From the NCBI GenBank assembly GCA_001701115.1, contig DAAJ01000039.1, positions 381-17,412 on the forward strand: a stretch of 17,032 bases of DNA, read 5' to 3'. The notes below the pieces were generated by a model. That model made no database searches. It was not told where the DNA came from and saw only the letters and a list, made by a program, of their open reading frames with translations. The stretch is from Bacteroidales bacterium GP2 (GTDB lineage: Bacteria > Bacteroidota > Bacteroidia > Bacteroidales > Muribaculaceae). The position numbers were made by a program, and so were the translations under genes. Below are positions 1-7,466 of the stretch, one piece after another (the first letter of the stretch is position 1; each line of letters starts with the position of its first letter).

Positions 1-1889
1 CTTGTTGTCGCCTTAGCCGCGCGTTCACGCAGAGCGTTGCGGGTTTCTTTTTGAAGTTGTGAGGTGAACTCATTATAACTTTCATTAGCAATCACGGTGA
101 GGACATTTACGTCATGCACTTCCTCTCCAAGCAGTTCCTTATCCTGACGGACACCGTTGCGGTCAACCGCAATACGGAGACCACGTCCAACTTCCTGACG
201 TTTAGCGGTAGTGGAGTCGCTATGCCGGAGTGTACAAATCTGGAACACGTTAGGATTATCCCAACCTTCACGCAGCGCGGAGTGCGAGAAAATGAAACGT
301 GTAGGCTCCTCGAAACTTAGCAGACGCTCTTTGTCGCGAAGGATTAGGTCATAGTCCGATGCCTCTTCGCTGACATCGCTACCACGTTTTGTCTTGGTAT
401 CTATCATCTTCCCTTTCTTGTCGATAGAGAAGTAGCCTCGGTGAGTCTGATAAGGTGCAAAGCGACGAAGATATTCATTATAGTCTTCATCCCAAATGTG
501 AAACTCGTCATTGACGAGTCGTGCATATTCTTCTTCAAAAATCTTTTGAAATACTCCCTTTACAGGTTGACCGTCGGCGTCATACTGACGATACTTGGCA
601 ACCTCATCGATGAAGAACAACGAGAGACATTTGATTCCTTTCTTGAATAATTGACGCTCTTTCTCAAAATGTGCCTTTATTGTTTCGCGAATCTGAACAC
701 GCTGCAAATGAAGTAGATTCTGATCTCCCACCAAATCACCTTTGCGAATGGTTACACCGTTTGTGAAAGTCACGTATGCCGTCGGTTGCAAAGCGGAACC
801 CGGGAAAATCTCGGCAATATCAAAGCCTCGGTATTGCTCCAGTTCCTTTGACTCGACATAAAGGGAGTCGCCAACACCAAGAGTCTTGAACAGTCGTCGA
901 GGTTCCCCCGACGCACTTTTTACCTCGATTGAGATACGCGCCATAGGTGGTTTATGGGGCGACAGAATGATATTGTCAAGATACATGTAGCCGTTTGTGC
1001 CTCGCAGGTTCTTCATCTCAAAGCCGATGACCTTAATGCGTTTTACAAGACGCTCGCGGTAAGCGTCAAGAGCGTCGAGGGCATATACAGTGTCGTGCTT
1101 AGTGCGGTGAGTTGCGGAGTAGTTCAACACGAACAGCGGATTGAACTTCTTGAGCGCGCTTTGTGTAGCGGCACCCTCCATCTTCTGCGGCTCGTCCATA
1201 ATGATGATCGGGCGGTTGGCGGCAATTACGTCGATAGGACGGCGCGAGGCAAACTCGTCGCGCTTGGAGTAGATGATACGGCTCTCTTTTGAGCGACCGC
1301 CCTCTTTAAGGGAGGCGGCGAAAGCCTGGGTGTTTATAATCATCACGTTCAGCCCCGCGTCCTGCGAGAACTGGTCGAGTTGATTGAGGTTTGCGCTGTT
1401 GTAGACAAACCAACGCGCTTTCTTTCCATACTGCTCCATGAAATGTTCTTCGAGCATACGGAACGACTTTGCCACACCTTCGCGGATAGCGATGCTCGGC
1501 ACTACGATGATGAACTTCGACCACCCGTAGAGTTTGTTGAGTTCAAACATCGTCTTGATATAGACGTAGGTCTTACCTGTACCGGTCTCCATTTCGACAT
1601 CAAGGTTTACGGCACCGAGTCCGTCTATCTTGCTGAGAGACTTTGAGAGCGACACCCCGGCTGTGGTCTGAACCGAATGGAGATTTTCAAGCAGTTGCTT
1701 GGACGACAACTCCACGTCGGCATTACGGTAGCCGTCATCGTTATATGTCCCTTCCAATCGTCCATCCGCATAATTGCCAAGATCATGGCGATACTTCGAG
1801 GGGTCGCGGTTGGGCTGCCCGGTGAAGATGGAGGTTGTATTATTTACTGCCTCTGTCTGGTAGCCCTGTATCTTAAACTTGAACTTCAT
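1..1889 (-). CDS. res: Type III restriction enzyme Res subunit (helicase part; 3' end off window)
   Basis: This is the restriction subunit of a type III restriction-modification system: an ATP-dependent superfamily 2 translocase that works with Mod to cut DNA lacking Mod methylation. The ATG is at 1889, and 629 codons stay open to the left edge, so the C-terminal PD-(D/E)XK nuclease domain of the family lies outside the window. I see a Q-like motif (GYQTEAV, residues 9-15), Walker A METGTGKT (Lys106), motif II MDEPQ (Asp232), motif III YSATH, then EGWDNPNVFQICTL and the motif VI segment RQEVGRGLR (Gln565). LTVIANESY, further on, is also typical of type III Res proteins. The start lies 4 bp after the mod stop codon, so translation is probably coupled to mod. 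No frame break is seen in the part present. The family call is secure; activity depends on the missing nuclease domain and on a working Mod. Confidence 0.93.
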   Translation of the reverse strand, partial: MKFKFKIQGYQTEAVNNTTSIFTGQPNRDPSKYRHDLGNYADGRLEGTYNDDGYRNADVELSSKQLLENLHSVQTTAGVSLSKSLSKIDGLGAVNLDVEMETGTGKTYVYIKTMFELNKLYGWSKFIIVVPSIAIREGVAKSFRMLEEHFMEQYGKKARWFVYNSANLNQLDQFSQDAGLNVMIINTQAFAASLKEGGRSKESRIIYSKRDEFASRRPIDVIAANRPIIIMDEPQKMEGAATQSALKKFNPLFVLNYSATHRTKHDTVYALDALDAYRERLVKRIKVIGFEMKNLRGTNGYMYLDNIILSPHKPPMARISIEVKSASGEPRRLFKTLGVGDSLYVESKELEQYRGFDIAEIFPGSALQPTAYVTFTNGVTIRKGDLVGDQNLLHLQRVQIRETIKAHFEKERQLFKKGIKCLSLFFIDEVAKYRQYDADGQPVKGVFQKIFEEEYARLVNDEFHIWDEDYNEYLRRFAPYQTHRGYFSIDKKGKMIDTKTKRGSDVSEEASDYDLILRDKERLLSFEEPTRFIFSHSALREGWDNPNVFQICTLRHSDSTTAKRQEVGRGLRIAVDRNGVRQDKELLGEEVHDVNVLTVIANESYNEFTSQLQKETRNALRERAAKATT

Positions 1890-1893
1890 AGCA

Positions 1894-3770
1894 TTAGAGT
1901 ATGCGACGGATGGTGTCGGGTGAATAATGCTTGAAGATTTGCTCGAAGTTGTCGAGGACGTTGTCGTTTGCAGCTGATGAGTCGCGCATAACGAAGTATT
2001 GCGGGCGCATCTTGGCTATCTCCGTGACGGTAGACTCGTTGACTTCGGTGTCGAACGTAGCGATGAGATAAGTGTCGTCCACAAAGAACACCTTTTTACC
2101 GTTCACTTCCTTTTCCTCTATCTTTGCGGAAAGCTCGATGTCGAGTTCCGGCATTACTTGGAAAAGGAGGTCGAGCGGAGTACGGTCGCTCTTGACGTTG
2201 TCAACATAGTTGAACAGGTCAGCTTCGTTGAAGTCTTCGGGAGTGTAGAACACATCCTCCATATTCGACGAGTCGAGTTTGAGCACACGGAAGCCGGTGT
2301 CAAGGTCTTGTCCTTGCAGACCCGCTTCCTCCTTGACTTTCTTACCTGCGCGACGTATACGTTCCTCCCCGATTTGGCAAATGGTTTCGTAACCTGCTTT
2401 ACGAGCTTCGCTCTTTTCGTCAGTCACTTCTGGGAGTTGCACCATAATGAACTTGCGATGTCCGCCATCCTCTGCATTGAGTTTCATTACCGCATGGGCG
2501 GTGGTGGCACTTCCGCTGAAGAAGTCCAAAATGATGCAATCAGGGTTTGATCCTAAATTCAACAAGAAGTTAACCAGTTCAACTGGCTTCGAATAATCAA
2601 AGTATGCCATACTTCCAAAGAGAGATGCAATCATTCGAGCCGCATCATCGTTGGAGGCTATTTCATCAAGCCAAGTATTGGGTATCATACCGGGCAATTC
2701 TGAAAGATAAATCTTGATACGAGGCATTCCTTCACCATCTCGTGGAATAAACAGTCTTCCTTCTTTTACGTATTCATCAAAAGTAGCTTGACTGCAACTC
2801 CATTTTGCGGTAATTTGACGGCCATTGGGCATCGTCAAAGTATATTCCTTGTTAGATGAATTCGCAGGACGAGCCAAAGGACCAGTTTGATATACTCCTT
2901 TGGGGTCATTATCTTTATTGCTGAATGTTTTAGCAATATATTCTTTTGAATATGGGATACGATTAAACGTGAGAGATGAGATATTTTTGGCGTAAACCAA
3001 AATATACTCATGAACTTGTGAAACAAATTTTGAGAGGTTTGCTTGTGTCTTCCGTCGCCTCCAACAGAACTTAATGACACAATTCTCTGCTCCGAAAATC
3101 TCGTTGCATATTTTCGAGAGATTATCTTCCTCGTTATCGTCAATGGAGATGAATATAACGCCATCTTCGGCGAGCAGGTCGCGGGCAACTTTCAGGCGAG
3201 GATATATCATATTGAGCCAGTCTGTGTGAAAGCGACCATTGCTCTCGGTGTTGCGCTGCATGGGGTCGAGGACTTGGTTGCCGTCTTCATCAAAGAGACC
3301 GCTGCTTGCCTCGAAGTCTTCCTTGCCCTGGGCGAAGTCGTCGTTATAGACGAAGTCGTTACCTGTGTTATAAGGCGGGTCAATGTAGATCATCTTGACC
3401 TTGCCGAGATAGTTCTCGCGGAGAACTTTCAGCACGTCGAGGTTGTCGCCCTCGATGTAGAGATTTTTGGTGTTCCAAAAATCTACCGAGGCGTTCACGT
3501 CCGGGCGCAGCGTCTTGTCTGTCGGAGTGTTGGCAAGACGTGAAGCGGCTCGCTTGTCGGGCCACGTGAACTGATAACGCTCCTCGCCCTCTTGAATCAG
3601 ATTTGGGGCAAGTTCCGCCTTTAACTTCTCCCAATCAATTTTGAGACAGGATTTTCTACCCCCCCCCTTAACATTTCTTTACATTCCGTCACGCAATGTG
3701 GGAATAATGCAGCAATCTTCGCCACATTACCCTCCACCGCGTCAAGGCTTTTCATTTTTAGTTTTTCCAT
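1894..3770 (-). CDS. mod: Type III DNA adenine methyltransferase Mod, frame-interrupted at a G9 tract (probable phase-variable OFF allele)
   Basis: Mod recognises the target site and transfers methyl from S-adenosylmethionine to adenine N6; it is also needed by Res for cutting. The order DPPY (motif IV, about residue 131), a variable target-recognition region, then DFFSGSATT (motif I, about residue 414) is the beta-class arrangement usual for type III Mod. The N-terminus, beginning MEKLKMKSLDAVEGNV, is encoded from ATG 3770 and overlaps the previous gene by 13 bp. At 3659-3667 the coding strand has nine Gs. As read, the frame ends at TAA 3621-3623 after 49 residues. The remaining conserved protein lies in another frame (restart at KIDWEKLKAEL). 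One added G (G10) or two lost (G7) would give an uninterrupted protein of about 625 residues. With G8 a TAG follows the tract immediately. A GTG at 3498 opens the long frame but would omit the conserved QFTWPDKRAA segment. It is either phase-OFF or a sequencing error. Confidence 0.9.
3659..3667 (-). repeat. G9 mononucleotide tract inside mod (slippage-prone switch)
   Basis: Nine consecutive Cs on the plus strand (nine Gs in the mRNA sense) fall at codons 35-38 of mod. I saw no comparable G or C run elsewhere in the window. It sits in the short linker between the conserved N-terminal helix and the conserved KIDWEKLKAEL segment, a place likely to tolerate one more or fewer glycine. G7 and G10 are in frame; G8 and G9 terminate early. 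Poly-G tracts of this length are well-known slipped-strand contingency switches in Helicobacter and Campylobacter, including type III mod genes of H. pylori. Confidence 0.9.
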
Positions 3771-5452
3771 GTATTTTGTTTCTTAATTTTTGAAAAAAGA
3801 TGAGAAGAAGAAAGAGGGTATGTCTGTTTTAGATACTCAGGGAATGGTTGCATATAGCCAAAAAGCCGTTCTAACACATAAGGGCTCTCGGAATGTCTGC
3901 CAATTTTTGTAAAATACTCACCTACAATTTTTTCAAAAGATTTTTTTGAAAAAAAGTCAGAATATAATAACAACGTATCTAAATCAATTATCACCAAGTC
4001 AGAAACAGATTGACTTGGTATATTTTGAGCTTGTAATTCTTTAGAGAAAAATCGGTTAAGAATAAACGTCATCCCATAATTGAGGTAGTTTTGGTTTCCC
4101 AAAACTAAAACCGGATATATACGGTCTGGTTGTGCCGATTTATCCCAAATAAAATTTTTGTCAATTAAGGCTTTTATATTTTTTGCTAATTGTCTTAGAG
4201 CACCTGGTCTGCCGTTGCTTTTTTCGACAAACTGGGCATGTAAATAATTTACTATTAACTCATAAGAGAGAGAAGTCTTTTCTTTCGCCCTAAAACTATA
4301 ATCCTTTAATTCAAACAGGAAGCATGAGTTCTGGTTTCGCACATAAAAATCTGGAGCAGACTCTTTCTGGATTTCATCACATTCTGCTCCTGAGAGAGAA
4401 ATGCCATTTTCGGAGGATATAGATTGTTTAAGTAACGGAAATAATAATTGCTTTTCAGAAAAGTCGGTTGAGATAATTTCGCGAACCTTGTAACCATTAC
4501 CTAATGCTTCTGAAAAGTCAAATATTAAACCTTGATATAACTTTCCAAACAAGAATGGGAAGCATATTAAAATATACTCATATTCAGATACGCGAATAAG
4601 CGGATGCGCTCTAAAATATGTATAATCAATATTCTGCGTTTCCTCAATCGTAGCATCTATAGAAAATGACAACTCATTGAAGAACTTAGGAGCAGGGTCA
4701 TTTTTTGAAAAAACAAATCTACAATAATTATTCGTGCTATTAAGAGACTCTACGAATAATCCACATATCACTGTAATAAACGTGCGTATGTCAGTACATC
4801 CATATTTTTCGAGAACCTTGTTTAGGCAAGGAGCTAATTCTTTATGAGATGCACAAAACTCTAAGAATAGAGTTGACTTATACACATATAAAAGTGGAGT
4901 GGTGAGAATATCGAAGTTAGTATAATCACTATTTTCAACCAGGGTGGTGGCTACTCCATTTGCAATAATATCCTTTGCGGTCTCAAGGTCTGCATCTACA
5001 TAATTGTCCGGGACCTTTATATCCTGCGTAATTCTTTCATTTACTAATAACAGAATGGTGAACAAGTTTGCTCCCTTAATCTCTGGTCCGTTTGGAATTG
5101 TATCAAAATCCCACGGTGTATGTGGTTCTGAATTGCTTAACAATATTTTAAGCAATTCAAGCCCAGTCTGCATACAGACAAGATGATGTGCAGCTATATC
5201 CTCATAGGTGGTGTTTAGTTCCTTCTCAAGGAGTTGTAATATTTTTGTTCCATTATCATATGGAAATAGACGAGAACATATTTCACTACATCCAGATGAT
5301 AGTTTCCGGTTATAAATAATCTCCAAAGCAAAATATACAAGTTCGAGACGGTCGAAGCGACGTATTAGATTTTGGATATCGGGCATTGAGTCGAAGCCAA
5401 AATCATTGAAATGTATGAGTATATTAGGTTGAATTAGACCTCTGTTTTTCAT
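3758..5452 (-). CDS. Unknown 564-aa protein with PD-(D/E)XK-like nuclease signature, upstream of mod
   Basis: I do not recognise a named family. The protein is soluble-looking with no signal peptide. Around residues 366-383 it reads APDFYV, then about ten residues, then FELKDYSF. This gives Asp368, Glu381 and Lys383 in the D-x(12)-E-x-K spacing of the PD-(D/E)XK nuclease fold, with a possible preceding acidic residue (Glu357 or Glu364). A helix (QLAKNIKALI, 421-430) and a YPVLVLGNQNY strand (446-456) follow, as in many such folds. The first 350 residues are alpha-rich and unassigned. Its ATG overlaps the stop of the upstream 52-aa gene as ATGA, and its last 13 bp overlap the mod start, so it is probably translated as part of the restriction cassette. 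Its DNA is AT-rich (17 of 60 G+C in the row at 3961) compared with about half in the housekeeping genes. An accessory nuclease or specificity partner is my inference. Confidence 0.7.
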   Translation of the reverse strand: MKNRGLIQPNILIHFNDFGFDSMPDIQNLIRRFDRLELVYFALEIIYNRKLSSGCSEICSRLFPYDNGTKILQLLEKELNTTYEDIAAHHLVCMQTGLELLKILLSNSEPHTPWDFDTIPNGPEIKGANLFTILLLVNERITQDIKVPDNYVDADLETAKDIIANGVATTLVENSDYTNFDILTTPLLYVYKSTLFLEFCASHKELAPCLNKVLEKYGCTDIRTFITVICGLFVESLNSTNNYCRFVFSKNDPAPKFFNELSFSIDATIEETQNIDYTYFRAHPLIRVSEYEYILICFPFLFGKLYQGLIFDFSEALGNGYKVREIISTDFSEKQLLFPLLKQSISSENGISLSGAECDEIQKESAPDFYVRNQNSCFLFELKDYSFRAKEKTSLSYELIVNYLHAQFVEKSNGRPGALRQLAKNIKALIDKNFIWDKSAQPDRIYPVLVLGNQNYLNYGMTFILNRFFSKELQAQNIPSQSVSDLVIIDLDTLLLYSDFFSKKSFEKIVGEYFTKIGRHSESPYVLERLFGYMQPFPEYLKQTYPLSSSHLFSKIKKQNTWKN

Positions 5453-5607
5453 AGCAACCCTTTCAGCTTTTGAAGTTCAACGAATAATTCGCACTTGTGG
5501 CGCGGCTGCTTGGTGGCGTTCATCTGACGCTCAGTGCCATTAACCCCAAGATTCTCTAATTCATCAGTGGCTCTAACTTGTGAAAATGACGGTGCTCTTT
5601 TTGCCAT
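5449..5607 (-). CDS. Small unknown protein (52 aa), first gene of the restriction cassette
   Basis: It begins MAKRAPSFSQVRATDELENL, is basic and polar, and has no membrane segment or recognisable domain. The frame continues 25 codons further upstream to an ATG at 5682, but I prefer ATG 5607. A Bacteroidetes -7 promoter element (5623-5630) lies inside that extension, and the extension also overlaps the inverted repeat. Its TGA overlaps the ATG of the 564-aa gene (ATGA, 5449-5452), which argues that it is a real translated gene feeding ribosomes into the cassette. It could be a small regulator, an antirestriction or antitoxin-like partner, or simply a leader peptide; nothing in the sequence decides between these. 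Confidence 0.5.
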   Translation of the reverse strand: MAKRAPSFSQVRATDELENLGVNGTERQMNATKQPRHKCELFVELQKLKGLL

Positions 5608-5622
5608 ATAACGCTCTTTTTG

Positions 5623-5630
5623 CAAAGATA
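5623..5630 (-). promoter_or_regulatory. Candidate promoter (-7 element) of the restriction cassette
   Basis: On the minus strand the sequence TATCTTTG matches the Bacteroidetes -7 consensus TAnnTTTG, 15 bp upstream of the 52-aa gene's ATG. No good TTTG -33 element is seen at the usual distance, and the implied leader would be only about ten bases. It is the only promoter-like element between ispF and the cassette. Confidence 0.5.
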
Positions 5631-5657
5631 GTAATTTTTCTGGGATTGGAAGAATAC

Positions 5658-5694
5658 AATAATGGGATTCTGGCGATGCCAAAACCCCATTATT
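5658..5694 (-). repeat. Inverted repeat between ispF and the restriction cassette (possible terminator)
   Basis: Perfect 9-bp arms AATAATGGG (5658-5666) and CCCATTATT (5686-5694) enclose 19 bases, and a second small stem TGGC/GCCA (5671-5674, 5678-5681) lies inside. It follows ispF by 34 bp and would fold in its transcript. There is no clear T-run after it on either strand, so it may be a non-canonical terminator, a processing hairpin or a boundary sequence. Confidence 0.5.
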
Positions 5695-5728
5695 AATGTT
5701 TATTTATGGGAGGGTAAGATGCTGTATT

Positions 5729-6217
5729 TCAGCGGAGGAGGAGGGCTGTTGCGAGGGCGGCTATTCCTTCTTTCCTGCCAGTGAATCCGAGGTGCTCCGT
5801 AGTAGTCGCTTTAACCGATACCCGGTCACGATCTATACCTAAATCGTGTGCAACGGAATCACGCATCTGCTCAATGTATGGCGACATTTTTGGCGCCTGT
5901 GCAATAATCGTTATGTCCACATTGCCTATCTTGTATCCCTTCTCTGAAACCAGGCTTACCACATGACGCAATAGCCCTTTGGATTTCGCTCCTTTGAAGC
6001 GCATATCGGTGTCAGGAAAATGGTAACCGATGTCACGCAGGGCGGCGGCACCAAGCAGCGCATCAGCAAGGGCATGGAGGGCAACATCGGCATCGCTGTG
6101 ACCTAGCAACCCGAATTCATGGGGTATTTTCACGCCGCAAATCCATAATTCGCGGTTTGGTGCAAAGGCGTGGACATCCATTCCAAGCCCGGTTCTGATA
6201 TCATTGATTTCTGCCAT
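5729..6217 (-). CDS. ispF: 2-C-methyl-D-erythritol 2,4-cyclodiphosphate synthase
   Basis: IspF converts CDP-methylerythritol 2-phosphate to the cyclic diphosphate in the non-mevalonate isoprenoid pathway, as a zinc-dependent cytosolic trimer. At 162 aa it has the usual family length. The metal-binding DxH is in GMDVHAF (Asp14, His16), with the third ligand His48 in LLGHSDADVALHAL. The DIGYHFPDTD loop (62-71) and a C-terminal TTTEHLGFTGRKEG segment are also diagnostic. Its ATG lies 4 bp after the porV stop, so it is the last gene of that transcription unit. Identification is secure. Confidence 0.98.
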   Translation of the reverse strand: MAEINDIRTGLGMDVHAFAPNRELWICGVKIPHEFGLLGHSDADVALHALADALLGAAALRDIGYHFPDTDMRFKGAKSKGLLRHVVSLVSEKGYKIGNVDITIIAQAPKMSPYIEQMRDSVAHDLGIDRDRVSVKATTTEHLGFTGRKEGIAALATALLLR

Positions 6218-6221
6218 AACT

Positions 6222-7418
6222 TTATTTTTTTCCGAAAAGTTCTTTCAGCCCGTCCATGTCAAATGTAAGGGTGAATCGTAGGGTCTGGTCAAGCGGAGAG
6301 GTCTGCGCGGTGGCAAGCATGTAAGAAGCGTCAATGCGCAATATGTTCATTGCAAATCCGGCACCGATGCCGAAATATTGCCGGTTGCCCTTCATGGCGT
6401 GCTCATAGAAATAGCCGGCACGAGCAAAAAACTGCTGGTTATAGGAATATTCCGCGCCCAGTGACCACATTATCTCTTTCAATTCCTCACTGAAACCGCC
6501 GGGAGCATCTGAAAATGACTTGAATATGCCTGTGATGGGCGACATATTCTCCCACTTTTCAAGAGCATTAAGATATTCCCTCTGCCCGTCCGGTGTAGCG
6601 GTATCATAGTCGCTCTCACGCGGGCGCGCAGGCACAAGCAACTTGTTGAGGTCAAGCCCGATAGACAGATTGTGGTAATCGGCAAGAGGGAAAGTGAAAT
6701 TAGTGCCAATGCGCAGGTTTGTAGGCAGAAACGCCGGATCTTCACCATGGTTATACGACACTTTCGTTCCGATATTTGAAATATCCCAGCCCCATGACCA
6801 CTGGCATTCATTGCGCCCAACCATAGGATAGGTAGTGTAATAGCCTGATATGTCCGCTGAAAAAGCTGAAGCGCCGGTGCTGTTATCCCCGGCGTATGAA
6901 TCTGAGAAACCGAGGTCGGAGTAAATATAGCGGAGCACCACTCCCATAGAATATTTTTCGGACAGTTTGCGCGAATATCCGATGTCAAAACTCATTTCGT
7001 AAGGATTGAGGGTCTGCGCCGAACCTATTGCCTCTGAGCCGGTTGTAACCTCGCCGAGCGAAAAGTAGCGCAGGGTCGCGCTCACAGCCTGATTGTCGGA
7101 ATTGCCTATTTTCCAATAACCGGAAAGGTTAGCGAGGAAAATATCGTCAACTAATTTCCTGAGCCAAGGGGTATAACTGAGCGAAACAGCCGCCTTGCTG
7201 TAGGCAAACGCATATTTAGACGGGTTCCAGAATTGCGAGTTGGCATCCGGCTCGGTAGCCGCGCCAAGGTCGCCCATAGCCGCGCTTCTGGCATCCGGCG
7301 CTATATTCAAGGAATTAATTCCGGTCTGTATAGGGTTAAACTCATTTTTATCCTGCGCAACGGAAGCAAACACCGCAGCGACAGCAAACAATATTAATGA
7401 CAGGGCTCTTGCTTTCAT
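6222..7418 (-). CDS. porV: Type IX secretion system outer-membrane protein PorV
   Basis: PorV (LptO) is a 14-strand outer-membrane barrel of the FadL-like group that carries type IX secretion substrates from the translocon to the attachment complex at the cell surface. The protein is 398 aa with a signal peptide (basic start, hydrophobic run to about residue 19, likely cleavage at VAQ). The family hallmark follows: INSLNIAPDARSAAMGDLG, then SQFWNPSKYAF (about residues 34-71). Alternating hydrophobic and polar strands continue to a C-terminal strand RFTLTFDMD. A loop near residues 265-310 (PARPRESDYDT onward) looks longer and more charged than the rest. The gene lies between the FAH-like gene and ispF. 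I see no promoter in the 48 bp upstream, so it is probably cotranscribed from further upstream. Its presence implies cargo with type IX C-terminal domains elsewhere in the genome. Confidence 0.92.
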   Translation of the reverse strand: MKARALSLILFAVAAVFASVAQDKNEFNPIQTGINSLNIAPDARSAAMGDLGAATEPDANSQFWNPSKYAFAYSKAAVSLSYTPWLRKLVDDIFLANLSGYWKIGNSDNQAVSATLRYFSLGEVTTGSEAIGSAQTLNPYEMSFDIGYSRKLSEKYSMGVVLRYIYSDLGFSDSYAGDNSTGASAFSADISGYYTTYPMVGRNECQWSWGWDISNIGTKVSYNHGEDPAFLPTNLRIGTNFTFPLADYHNLSIGLDLNKLLVPARPRESDYDTATPDGQREYLNALEKWENMSPITGIFKSFSDAPGGFSEELKEIMWSLGAEYSYNQQFFARAGYFYEHAMKGNRQYFGIGAGFAMNILRIDASYMLATAQTSPLDQTLRFTLTFDMDGLKELFGKK

Positions 7419-7466
7419 ACTACTATAACTGAGTATGGCGCATTTTATTGCATCGGGAAGGGCAAT

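Noticed and set aside
1999..2550. Plus-strand open frame of 183 codons opposite mod
   Set aside because: It is the antisense shadow of a well-conserved methyltransferase gene, with no recognisable protein features. The same applies to plus-strand frames at 954-1292, 3043-3543, 8744-9208, 9129-9674, 10398-10934, 10700-11329 and 16296-16916.
1894..3498. GTG at 3498 as the start of mod
   Set aside because: It omits the conserved upstream segment still encoded in the same frame (KIDWEKLKAEL, QFTWPDKRAA). The real N-terminus is found upstream of the G9 tract, overlapping the previous gene.
3928..3960. T7 and A7 homopolymers in the 564-aa gene as further phase switches
   Set aside because: Runs of A and T of this length are expected in such AT-rich sequence, and the reading frame is intact across them.
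5608..5682. Longer version of the small protein from ATG 5682
   Set aside because: The added 25 codons would run through the promoter element and the inverted-repeat arm and show no protein-like pattern.
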